From positions 1 through 18,273 of the forward strand of contig DAOTWZ010000045.1 in the NCBI GenBank assembly GCA_034435615.1: 18,273 nt of DNA, in the 5' to 3' direction. This document shows positions 1-6,919 of the stretch, one piece after another. The translations under genes were made by a program, and so were the position numbers. Under the pieces are notes generated by a model. That model did no database searches and was not told the origin of the DNA. It saw only the letters and a program-made list of their open reading frames with translations. Within the stretch, counting starts at the first letter, position 1, and each line of letters begins with the position of its first letter. The stretch comes from H17-190 sp034435615. Its GTDB lineage: Bacteria > Chloroflexota > Dehalococcoidia > SM23-28-2 > HRBIN24.

Positions 1-77
1 AGACGGGGGTGAAGCACACGGGGGAGCAGACCGAGTTCAGAGAGATCCGCTACCACCCAGACTACATCTACGAGTGA
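1..77 (+). CDS. C-terminal end of an unidentified protein (partial, 5' end outside window)
   Basis: An open frame entering from the left edge (first full codon at base 3) gives 24 residues ending in HPDYIYE and a TGA at 75-77. Coding is supported by third-position composition: 22 of the 24 sense codons end in G or C, as in the clear genes nearby. The stop lies 7 bases from the end of the convergent dehydrogenase gene, which is the tight packing seen elsewhere in the window. The tail is too short and too generic (charged, several tyrosines) to name a family. Confidence 0.55.
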   Translation, partial: TGVKHTGEQTEFREIRYHPDYIYE

Positions 78-84
78 GGGGCCG

Positions 85-846
85 TCAGGCGTGGACCACG
101 GCGCCGCCGCTGATGCAGACCACCTCGCCGGTGATGTACTCGGAGAGGTCGCTGGCCAGGAAGAGGATGAGGTTGGCCACGTCCGCCGGCTCCCCCAGGC
201 GTCCCAGGGGCACCCGCCGCTTGAACTTCTCGAAGAGGTCGGCCGGGTAGATTCGGGCCAGGAACTCGTTGTATATGAGGCCGGGGGCGATGGCGTTGAC
301 CCGCACCCCGTAGGGCCCCACCTCGGCGGCCACCGCCCTGGTGAAGCCCATAACGCCAGCCTTGGCGGCGCAGTAGTGGCTCTCCCCCTCGTCCGAGGCG
401 ATCCAGCCGGCCACGGAGGCCAGGTTGATGATGGAGCCGCGCCGTCGCTCTATCATATGGGGCAGTACGGCGCGGGTGCAGCGGAACGTCCCCGTCAGGT
501 TGACGTCGATGACCAGTTGCCAGGTCTCATCGTCCATCTCCCAGACGCGGGAGAGGCGGTTGATGCCAGCGTTGTTGACCAGGATATCGATCTGGCCATA
601 GCGCTCCAGCGTGGTCGTTACCATGGCCTGGACGTGCTCCTGGTTGCGCACGTCCACCTCCAGCCCCAGGAACTCACGGCCGAAGTCCCTGCTCATCGCC
701 TCCGCTGTCTCGCGGGCCCGCCGGGCGTGAGCGTCCGTTATCACCACCTCCGCCCCCTCCTGGGCGAAGCGGCGGGCCGTCGCCTGGCCGATGCCGGCGC
801 CGGCGGCGGCGGTGACGATGGCTACCTTACCGTCCAGGAGACCCAT
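85..846 (-). CDS. Short-chain dehydrogenase/reductase (classical SDR, 253 aa)
   Basis: A cytosolic NAD(P)-dependent oxidoreductase of the classical SDR family, probably acting on a hydroxyl/keto group. Numbered from the ATG at 846, it shows a Rossmann glycine motif TAAAGAGIG (12-20, a variant of TGxxxGIG), NNAG (91-94), catalytic Asn116, Ser144, Tyr158 and Lys162 (YxxxK), and the APG motif near 187-189. Asp38 at the end of strand beta-2 favours NAD over NADP. A frame one codon longer begins with GTG at 849, but the ribosome site GAGGAGGT is better spaced (6 nt) from the ATG at 846. The length is typical. The gene is divergent from the mutase genes. A role on an acyl-CoA connected to the mutase is possible but is inferred only from proximity. 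The exact substrate cannot be told from sequence. Confidence 0.9.
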   Translation of the reverse strand: MGLLDGKVAIVTAAAGAGIGQATARRFAQEGAEVVITDAHARRARETAEAMSRDFGREFLGLEVDVRNQEHVQAMVTTTLERYGQIDILVNNAGINRLSRVWEMDDETWQLVIDVNLTGTFRCTRAVLPHMIERRRGSIINLASVAGWIASDEGESHYCAAKAGVMGFTRAVAAEVGPYGVRVNAIAPGLIYNEFLARIYPADLFEKFKRRVPLGRLGEPADVANLILFLASDLSEYITGEVVCISGGAVVHA

Positions 847-1002
847 CACAGTACCTCCTCTCCAGAATGAAGATGGGGACGATACGGCATGAGGACAGCG
901 GCGGACCTGACGATGCGCCGGGCAGGGTGTCAGCGCCCATGGGCTTTTCTGCCTTATAGTGCAACATAAGATAGGGCGCTAGCAAGGGGAAGGGAGAGCG
1001 CG

Positions 1003-1030
1003 TTGCCGTCTCCTCCCCTGCCCTTATAAT
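1003..1030 (+). promoter_or_regulatory. Promoter of the mutase operon
   Basis: TTGCCG (1003-1008), a 16 bp spacer and a perfect TATAAT (1025-1030) followed by GGGG. The expected transcript start is near 1037, which leaves a leader of about 26 nt containing the ribosome site GAGGAAAGGGG (1043-1053) before the ATG at 1063. The rest of the divergent gap (847-1002) shows no B12-box-like sequence or other element I can support. Confidence 0.6.
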
Positions 1031-1062
1031 GGGGACAGAAGCGAGGAAAGGGGAAAAAGACG

Positions 1063-2691
1063 ATGACGCAGAGGGAGTCCAGCACGGCCGCCGGCGATGG
1101 CCCCGTCACCAGCTCTGGGATACCGCTGAAGCCGTTCTACAGGCCGGAGGACGCTGCCTCCCTGGACTACGAGCGGGACCTGGGTGACCCCGGCCAGTAC
1201 CCCTATACCCGGGGCGTCCTCCCCACCGGCTACCGGGCGAAGGAATGGACTGTCCGCCAGGTGATGGGAGTGGGCACCGCTGAGGAGACCAACGAGCGGC
1301 TGCGCTACCTCCTCTCCCAGGGACAGACCGGCATCAGCCTCACCGGCATGGGCTACGCCCCCTTCGAGTCGGCCGACCCGCGGGCGGAGGGGCTGGTAGG
1401 GAAGGGCGGCGTCTGGATAGACACCCTCTACGACATGGAGACGGTCTTCCAGGGGATCGACATCGGCCGCATCAGCATCAACCAGACCGGCAACTCCATC
1501 CCCGCCTTCGCCATGATCCTGGCGGTGGCCGAGAAGCGAGGCGTCCCCTGGACGGAGCTGCGGGGCACCATCCAGAACTACTTCCTCCCCTGGGGAGACC
1601 CGCCGGACTACCGGGGCAACCATTACGTGGACATCAGCGAGTTCTGCGCCCGCTACGTTCCCCGCTGGAACCACTCCAGCGTCTCTGTGCGCAACCAGCG
1701 GGAGACAGGGATCTCGGCCGCCCAGGAGATAGGCTTCGCCCTCTATATAGGCGCCACCACCCTGCGCTCCGTCCTGGGCCGCGGGGTGGACGTGGACATG
1801 GTGGCGCCCCGTATCACCTTCTTCCTCAACTCCTTCGACGACTTCCTGGAGGAGGTGGCCAAGTTCCGGGCGGCCCGTCGCATGTGGGCGCGGCTGCTGC
1901 GGGAGCGCTTCGGGGCCAGAGACCCCCGCTCCTGCGTCTTCCGCTTCCACGTCCAGACCTCAGGGGTGAGCCTCACCGCCCAGCAGCCCCTGGTGAACAT
2001 CATCCGCTCTACCATCCACGCCCTGGCGGCGGTGTTGGGGGGCGCCCAGTCCATGTCCGTCAACGGCTTCGACGAGGTGATAGCCATCCCCACTCGCCTC
2101 GCCCAGACCCTGTCCATCCGCACGCAGCAGGTCATCGCCTACGAATCGGGCGTGACGGCGGTGGCCGACCCGCTGGGCGGCTCCTGGTGCATCGAGCACC
2201 TGACGGAGGAGGTGGAGAAGCGGGCCTGGCAGGTCTACGAGGAGCTGGACCGCCTGGGGCCGGAACGGGCCTGGCCCGAGATGTCGGCCCGGGGGCACGA
2301 GGCGGCCTATCGTCGTCAGCTCGCCATAGACCGGGGCGAGAAGGTGGTAGTGGGGGTCAACCGTTTCGTGTCCCCGCCGGAGGAGGATGACCCCATCCTG
2401 GAGCTACTGGCCCTGGATGCCCGCCGCGACCCACCCTTCGACCCCGCCTGGCGGGAGAAGCAGATAAGGCGGCTCATGCAGGTGAAGCAGGAACGGGACG
2501 AAACGCAGGCCCAGGCCGCCCGCCGGCGCCTCCAGGAGGCCTACCGGGAGCGGGCCAACATCCTGCCTCCCACCATCGAGGCGGTTAAGGCCTACCTCTC
2601 CATCGGCGAGATCTGCGAGGCCCTGGCCGAGGTGGAGGGCTGGGAGACGCTGCGCAAGCGCGGCGGCTTCCTCCTGCGACTCTACGGATGA
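1063..2691 (+). CDS. Divergent cobalamin-dependent acyl-CoA mutase, large (catalytic) subunit
   Basis: This 542 aa protein is the TIM-barrel catalytic subunit of the methylmalonyl-CoA mutase superfamily. It has the split architecture of isobutyryl-CoA and 2-hydroxyisobutyryl-CoA mutases: no fused B12 domain, with the small subunit encoded next door. Family landmarks are YPYTRG (46-51), WTVRQ (62-66), GQTGIS (87-92), GTIQN (168-172), APR (248-250), HVQTSG with His296 and Gln298, and AQS around Gln329. Key substrate residues differ. The tyrosine of RQYAGF (Tyr89 in the Propionibacterium enzyme) is Val67. The catalytic His244 is Asn211. The FDxPTxxGYDSD loop is two residues shorter and unrecognisable (93-106). 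The NDILKEY segment bearing Arg207 is replaced by a Pro/Trp/Gly-rich stretch (172-186). The CoA-contacting Thr63, Arg65 and Ser92 remain. It is therefore probably still a CoA-ester mutase, but of unknown substrate. Start: ATG with a good ribosome site. Confidence 0.88.
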   Translation: MTQRESSTAAGDGPVTSSGIPLKPFYRPEDAASLDYERDLGDPGQYPYTRGVLPTGYRAKEWTVRQVMGVGTAEETNERLRYLLSQGQTGISLTGMGYAPFESADPRAEGLVGKGGVWIDTLYDMETVFQGIDIGRISINQTGNSIPAFAMILAVAEKRGVPWTELRGTIQNYFLPWGDPPDYRGNHYVDISEFCARYVPRWNHSSVSVRNQRETGISAAQEIGFALYIGATTLRSVLGRGVDVDMVAPRITFFLNSFDDFLEEVAKFRAARRMWARLLRERFGARDPRSCVFRFHVQTSGVSLTAQQPLVNIIRSTIHALAAVLGGAQSMSVNGFDEVIAIPTRLAQTLSIRTQQVIAYESGVTAVADPLGGSWCIEHLTEEVEKRAWQVYEELDRLGPERAWPEMSARGHEAAYRRQLAIDRGEKVVVGVNRFVSPPEEDDPILELLALDARRDPPFDPAWREKQIRRLMQVKQERDETQAQAARRRLQEAYRERANILPPTIEAVKAYLSIGEICEALAEVEGWETLRKRGGFLLRLYG

Positions 2692-2701
2692 GGCGGTGAG
2701 C

Positions 2702-3121
2702 ATGGAGCGCCCGATACGCGTCCTCCTGGCCAGCGACACGCCAGGTCACACCGCTGGCTATTATGTGGTGGCCCGCGGTCTGCGGGACGCCGGGCTGGAG
2801 GTGATAGCCAGCGGCTATATGGAGCCCCCGGTGGCAGCCGAGGCGGCTGTCCAGGAGGACGTGGACTGCATAGGCTATCGCATCATGGACAAAGACCCGG
2901 TGACCCTCGTCTCCTCCCTCCTGGAGCACCTGGAGCGGCTGGGGGCGCGGGAGATCCCGGTGGTGGTGGGGGGCATCATACCTCGCCCCCTCCACAACGA
3001 GCTGGAACGCCTGGGGGTGGCCGGCATCTTCCCCCCGGGCTCCAGGCTGGCCGATATAGTGGAGTGCATAAGGCGCAACCGCCGCCCCCGCACAGTGGGG
3101 AGCGGCGGCCCAAGGGACTAG
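2702..3121 (+). CDS. Cobalamin-binding small subunit of the divergent mutase (139 aa)
   Basis: A stand-alone B12-binding Rossmann-like domain of the size of IcmB/HcmB (about 136 aa), 10 bases after the large-subunit stop and in the same operon. It retains the axial His16 in a PGHTAG remnant of DxHxxG, the ARxLRDAGxEVI helix, VQEDVDxIG, and the GGIIP loop (90-94) that cradles the nucleotide tail. Several canonical residues are missing. The Asp of DxHxxG is Pro14, the Lys six residues before the histidine is Ala10, and the SxL motif is Arg60-Ile-Met62. A GTG two codons upstream (2696) gives a longer reading, but the GAGG at 2690-2693 is only properly spaced from the ATG at 2702. It ends 4 bases from the convergent hemD. 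Confidence 0.88.
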   Translation: MERPIRVLLASDTPGHTAGYYVVARGLRDAGLEVIASGYMEPPVAAEAAVQEDVDCIGYRIMDKDPVTLVSSLLEHLERLGAREIPVVVGGIIPRPLHNELERLGVAGIFPPGSRLADIVECIRRNRRPRTVGSGGPRD

Positions 3122-3125
3122 GCCT

Positions 3126-3980
3126 TCAGAGGCGGGCGGACGCGCCGCCGGGGACGCCCTGTTCCCTCTCCTGCCAGTAGCTGGCCAGCGCCAGCACCAT
3201 GTGGCCCAGGCGAGCGTGTTCCGGCTGGACGCTGGCTCTCACCCCCTGCTCCTCCAGCGTCTGGGCGCAGACCGGCCCCACGGCGGCCGCCACCACGCGG
3301 CCGTTGAGGGACTCTCGCAGTGCCTCCGCCAGCCCCAGGGAGGCTGCCACCTGGAAGAGGTGCAGCACCTGGGGGCGGCTGGTGAAGCAGACAGCGTCCA
3401 CCTCCCCGGCCACGATGGCCTCTATGGCCGACCGCAGCGGCGCCAGGTCATGGGGGAGCTCCCAGCGGTAGGGGGAGACCTCCAGGAGACGGGCGCCAGC
3501 GGCCGCCAGAGCCTCCTTCAACGCCTGGTTCTGCTGGCCGTAGTGCTGGAGGGCTACTTCGCGCCCTCTCAGCTCCCAGCCCTGGGAGAGGAGGGCGGCC
3601 AGTAGCTCCTGTGTGGTGTGAGGCGGCGGCGCCACCAGCGCCACCGGCACCCCGTGGGCCCGCATCACCGCCAGGGGCTTGGGGCCGCGGCAGACCACCC
3701 GCGTCCTCCTGAGGCCGGCCAGCGTCTCCTCAGCCTGGCCAAGGGCGAAGGCGGTGTCAAGGACGGCCTGGGCGCCCACGCCGGTGAGGAAGACGACGAC
3801 CGCCAGGCGCCCCGCTTGCAGCTCCGTGAGGAAGCGGGTGACGGAGCCGTCCTCGCTGGGCACCTCTCGCAGGGCAGGAGCCAGCACTGGCCGGCCCCCG
3901 TGACGGGCCACGAGCCCCGCCAGCTCCGAGGCCATGCGGGACTCGAGCAGGACGATGCGACGTCCGCCCAGATCGGCCAC
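3126..3980 (-). CDS. hemD: Uroporphyrinogen-III synthase (HemD-like)
   Basis: This 284 aa protein is of the HemD family, which closes and isomerises hydroxymethylbilane to uroporphyrinogen III, the branch point to siroheme, cobalamin and heme. The family is poorly conserved in sequence. What is visible is the two-lobed alpha/beta pattern, the paired lobe motifs FLTGVGAQAV (64-73) and FTSRPQVLHLF (199-209), and the RGPKPLAVMRAHGV segment (98-111) typical of bacterial members. It is the last gene of the sulfur operon. The GTG start at 3980 lies two bases beyond the stop of the preceding small gene, which implies translational coupling. Siroheme supply for the sulfite reductase is the natural role here. 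The same product would also feed B12 for the adjacent mutase, but that link is inference. Confidence 0.82.
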   Translation of the reverse strand: MADLGGRRIVLLESRMASELAGLVARHGGRPVLAPALREVPSEDGSVTRFLTELQAGRLAVVVFLTGVGAQAVLDTAFALGQAEETLAGLRRTRVVCRGPKPLAVMRAHGVPVALVAPPPHTTQELLAALLSQGWELRGREVALQHYGQQNQALKEALAAAGARLLEVSPYRWELPHDLAPLRSAIEAIVAGEVDAVCFTSRPQVLHLFQVAASLGLAEALRESLNGRVVAAAVGPVCAQTLEEQGVRASVQPEHARLGHMVLALASYWQEREQGVPGGASARL

Positions 3981-3982
3981 GG

Positions 3983-4279
3983 CTAGGCGTCCAGGTAGAG
4001 GTCCAGGGAACTGGCGAGCCGTATATCGAGGGACCGGGCTATCTCCTCCACCTCCCGGCGGAGGCGGCGCAGCCCCTCGGCATGGCGGTGGGCCTGGTCA
4101 TCGTCCGGCACCCAGGAGAGGAACTCCACGCGGGGGGAGAGCCGGGCCAGCCAGACCCAGGGGGGTGCCTCCTTCTCGTAGCCGGGCTGGCCACCGATGC
4201 GCGCTGGCCGCCAGCCTCGCTCCTCCAGGCAGCGCTCCAGGCGCCTCCGGTCCACGGCCTCCGCCAGGACGATGCCCAT
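3983..4279 (-). CDS. Small uncharacterised protein in the sulfur assimilation operon (98 aa)
   Basis: I do not recognise a family. The protein is highly charged and probably soluble, with no membrane segment or signal peptide. It has a Trp-rich middle (PPWVWLARLSPRVEFLSWVPD, about 39-59) and a predicted amphipathic helix after it (about 62-85, rich in Arg/Glu/Leu). The single Cys17 has no partner motif. A strong purine-rich ribosome site (GGAGGGAGG) precedes the ATG. It sits 18 bases after cysH, and its stop is two bases before the hemD start, so it is a genuine operon member. A role as an accessory or regulator of sulfate assimilation is suggested by position alone. Confidence 0.7.
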   Translation of the reverse strand: MGIVLAEAVDRRRLERCLEERGWRPARIGGQPGYEKEAPPWVWLARLSPRVEFLSWVPDDDQAHRHAEGLRRLRREVEEIARSLDIRLASSLDLYLDA

Positions 4280-4297
4280 ACCCTCGCCTCCCTCCTG

Positions 4298-5089
4298 CTA
4301 GCTGGCTCCCTGTCGGCGCAGCTCCGCCTGCTGAAGGATGGCTTCCATGATCTTCTCGAAGCCGCCGGTCTCCAGGGAGCAGTGCATGCCGCACTCCTTG
4401 GGGGCGTTGGTCTCCCACCACCAGCGGCCGGCGCGGGGGTCCTCGCCGGGCTGGACGGGGCGGGTGCAGGGCCGGCAGCCGATGCTGGGGAAGCCCTGGT
4501 CGTAGAGGCGGTTGTAGGGGACTTCGTTCTGGCGGATGTACTCCCAGACGTCCTCCTGCGTCCAGTCGGCCAGGGGGTTTATCTTGACGATCTGGCCGTG
4601 GTCGTGGTCTATCTCGATCTTCTTGATGTTCTGGCGGCTAGCCCACTGCTCCCGGCGCAGGCCGGTGAACCAGCCGTCCAGCTCGCTCAGGGTGCGCACC
4701 AGGGGCCGCACCTTGCGCAGCTCGCAGCAGAGGATGCGGTAGGCCACATCGCGGTACATCAGGTTGATGCCATACTGGCGCACCATCTCCTCCACCTCGA
4801 GGCGGTCGGGGAAGACCACCTCGATCTGGAGGCCGTAGCGCTCCCGCACCCGCTCGATGAGCTCGTAGGTCTCCTCGTACATCCGCCCCGTGTCCACGGC
4901 GAAGACCCGCACGTCGGGGCGGATACGCCAGGCGATGTCCAGGATGACCATGTCCTCCGCCTGGCCGCTCCAGGCCAGGGCCACCCGTGGGTGGAGGGTA
5001 TCCAGGGCCCACTGGACCACGGCCTCGGCCGGCTCGTCCTCGTACTCGATGGCTAGCTGGTAGGCCTCCAGCTCGTCTAGACGGAGCAT
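4298..5089 (-). CDS. cysH: Adenylylsulfate (APS) reductase, 4Fe-4S type
   Basis: This 263 aa protein of the CysH family reduces activated sulfate to sulfite in the cytosol, using thioredoxin as electron donor. The nucleotide-binding PP-loop variant is SGQAED (41-46). Cys121-Cys122 and Cys205-x2-Cys208 form the CC...CxxC iron-sulfur signature. This marks enzymes that use APS rather than PAPS. The catalytic cysteine is in KECGMHC (231-237, Cys233). Other family marks are the VDTGRMYEET segment (65-74) and FTGLRREQ (141-148). The ribosome site AAGGAGG stands 6 nt before the ATG. It follows the sulfite reductase gene by 21 bases, and together they perform APS to sulfite to sulfide. No ATP sulfurylase gene is in the window. 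Confidence 0.95.
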   Translation of the reverse strand: MLRLDELEAYQLAIEYEDEPAEAVVQWALDTLHPRVALAWSGQAEDMVILDIAWRIRPDVRVFAVDTGRMYEETYELIERVRERYGLQIEVVFPDRLEVEEMVRQYGINLMYRDVAYRILCCELRKVRPLVRTLSELDGWFTGLRREQWASRQNIKKIEIDHDHGQIVKINPLADWTQEDVWEYIRQNEVPYNRLYDQGFPSIGCRPCTRPVQPGEDPRAGRWWWETNAPKECGMHCSLETGGFEKIMEAILQQAELRRQGAS

Positions 5090-5110
5090 CCTTCACCTCC
5101 TTCTCGCTGG

Positions 5111-6811
5111 TCAGGGGGCGTCTCGTTCTCTGACTTCGCGGCTCTGGGCGTAGGCGGCGGCGTTGTCCGGCGTGCCGGTCTCCATGATGGAGAGGAGCTG
5201 GGCATCATCGTAGGCATTGGCGAACTGGGCGAAGGAGCCCCAGCGGCCGTTCCCCTGGCGGTAAAAGCGGACCAGGTTCTCCAGGTAGCGCTTGGTCTCG
5301 ACCACGGGGACGCGGCGGGCCACCACGCGCCCTATCCTGGCCTCCCGGCCGTAGCCGCCGCCCAGGATGATCATGAGGGCCTCCTCCACCGAGCCATCGG
5401 AGCGGCGCAGGTAGGAGGCCTGGACGCCTATGTCTCCCACCCAGTGGTGGGCGCAGGCGTGGGGGCAGCCATCGGCGGATATGACGATGTCGTCCAGCGG
5501 TCCCAGCCGCTCCTCCAGGTGGTCCAGCAACTCCTCCAGGAGCCCCTTGCTGGAATTGAGAGAGAAGTTGCAGTAGGGGTCGCTGGTGCAGGCGATGGAG
5601 GCGGCCCGCAGGCCGCTCACCTGGAGGGGGAAGCCCAGATCAGCCATGGCGCCGGTGACGGCCTCCAGCCGCTCCCGGGGGATGTCGGTGAGGATGATGT
5701 TCTGGCGCTGACTGATGCGCACTCCCAGCCCCTCCCGCTCCGCCAGGTCGGCGATGGCCAGGAGCCGCTCGCCGTCCGTCTTTCCGGCGATGACGGGGAA
5801 GCCGACGTAGTAGAGGCCGGGCTGCTTCTGGGGGTGGACGCCGGTGTGAAACTCTCGTCGCGGAGGACGGGGCGGCTCCGGCCAGTCGGGCAGCGGGCGC
5901 CCCAGTCGCTCCTCGATCTGGCGGCGGTAGGCCTCGGGGCCGATGCGATCCACGAAGAACTTGATACGGGCCTTGATGAAGGAGAGGCGGTTCTCCGGCT
6001 GCTCTCGCCAGACGTCCAGGATGGCGCGGGCCACCTCCACCACCTGGTGTCGCTCCACGAAGACGCCCAGGGGCCGCGCCAGGCGGGGGTTGGTGGAGAG
6101 ACCCCCTCCCACCCAGACGGTGTAGCCCTCCCGCTGACCGTCCCGCACACCGACGAAGGCTATGTCATGGATCTCGGGGTAGTTGCAGTGGTAGGTGCAG
6201 GCGGAGAGGGTGATCTTGTGCTTGCGGGGCAGGTTGAAGTAGTCACGGTTGGCGGTGTCGTAGAAGAAGCGGACGAGGGACAGGAGGTCCTCGCTGCTGT
6301 CGAAGAGCTCGTCCCGGTCCAGGCCGGCCACCGGGCAGCCGGTGATGTTGCGGATGGTGTCTCCGCAGCCGGCGTTGGTGGTGAGGCCGTTCTCCCGCAG
6401 CACCTGGAAGAGCTCCGGCAGGTCTTCCAGCCGCACCCAGTGGAGCTGGATGTCCTGGCGGGTGGAGAGCTCGGCGAAGTTGCCGAAGCGCCGGGCCAGC
6501 AGGCCGATGGCCCTGAGCTGCTGGGGGGTGAGGCGGCCATTGGGGAGCTTCACCCGCAGCATGAAGTAGCCGATGCGGGGCTTGTCGTGGTAGAGGCCGT
6601 ACCACTGCAGCCGGACGATGTCCTCCTCCGGGATGTTCTCGTAGCCTTTACGGATGAGCTCCGGCAGCTCGTCCAGAATGTCCACCGGGTGCTTCTCCGC
6701 CTTCATGCGCTCCCGGGGGTTACGCTGCAGGACGGTCTCCCAGGTGACGGGACCCCTGGCCGGCCCCGCTCGGGGGCGCTCTTCCGTCTGGCAGCCGCAG
6801 GCCTGGCACAT
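5111..6811 (-). CDS. Ferredoxin-dependent sulfite (or nitrite) reductase, siroheme / 4Fe-4S
   Basis: This 566 aa hemoprotein reductase has two ferredoxin-like repeats and the siroheme-4Fe-4S core. The cluster ligands fit Cys408-x5-Cys414 and Cys449-x3-Cys453 (CPHAC). The siroheme-site basic residues fit Arg118 in STRQD, Arg154 in DTIRN, and Lys197/Lys199 in RKHK. Sequence alone cannot separate sulfite from nitrite reduction. Its place at the head of an operon with APS reductase and HemD favours sulfite. Homology to relatives begins around NPRERMKAEK (31-40). The only upstream start codon in frame is the ATG at 6811, so the N-terminal cysteine-rich tip MCQACGC is probably translated. No clear ribosome site precedes this ATG. 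Confidence 0.93.
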   Translation of the reverse strand: MCQACGCQTEERPRAGPARGPVTWETVLQRNPRERMKAEKHPVDILDELPELIRKGYENIPEEDIVRLQWYGLYHDKPRIGYFMLRVKLPNGRLTPQQLRAIGLLARRFGNFAELSTRQDIQLHWVRLEDLPELFQVLRENGLTTNAGCGDTIRNITGCPVAGLDRDELFDSSEDLLSLVRFFYDTANRDYFNLPRKHKITLSACTYHCNYPEIHDIAFVGVRDGQREGYTVWVGGGLSTNPRLARPLGVFVERHQVVEVARAILDVWREQPENRLSFIKARIKFFVDRIGPEAYRRQIEERLGRPLPDWPEPPRPPRREFHTGVHPQKQPGLYYVGFPVIAGKTDGERLLAIADLAEREGLGVRISQRQNIILTDIPRERLEAVTGAMADLGFPLQVSGLRAASIACTSDPYCNFSLNSSKGLLEELLDHLEERLGPLDDIVISADGCPHACAHHWVGDIGVQASYLRRSDGSVEEALMIILGGGYGREARIGRVVARRVPVVETKRYLENLVRFYRQGNGRWGSFAQFANAYDDAQLLSIMETGTPDNAAAYAQSREVRERDAP

Positions 6812-6852
6812 GGCGATAAAGTCTAGTAAACCAGTCGAGAAAATCGGAATTA

Positions 6853-6881
6853 ATTATAAGGGCGCGAGGGGGTCCTGACAA
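6853..6881 (-). promoter_or_regulatory. Promoter of the sulfur assimilation operon
   Basis: On the minus strand, TTGTCA (6876-6881), a 17 bp spacer and a perfect TATAAT (6853-6858). The transcript should start near 6846, giving a leader of about 34 nt. The stretch 6815-6860 is strikingly AT-rich for this window. It holds an imperfect dyad at 6821-6836 (GACTGGTTTACTAGAC read on the minus strand), a plausible operator. Confidence 0.75.
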
Positions 6882-6919
6882 GCGGCGCCAGGGGGTTTTT
6901 CGGTGGAGATTTCCCGGCT

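Noticed and set aside
931..960. Palindrome GCCCATGGGC followed by TTTT on plus, and TATAGT nearby, as a terminator or second promoter
   Set aside because: The palindrome can form only a 3-bp stem with a usable loop, and TATAGT has no -35 at a workable distance.
847..1062. Cobalamin riboswitch upstream of the B12-dependent mutase
   Set aside because: No B12-box-like sequence was seen, and the predicted mutase leader is only about 26 nt, too short for one.
4082..5056. A 324-codon plus-strand open frame opposite cysH
   Set aside because: Low-complexity Leu/Ala/Gly/His translation with no ribosome site. cysH on the other strand has all its catalytic cysteines.
5444..6826. A 460-codon plus-strand open frame opposite the sulfite reductase
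   Set aside because: It is an antisense shadow caused by high GC. Composition is Val/Gly/Leu/Ala-rich with no motif, and the minus frame has a full siroheme signature.
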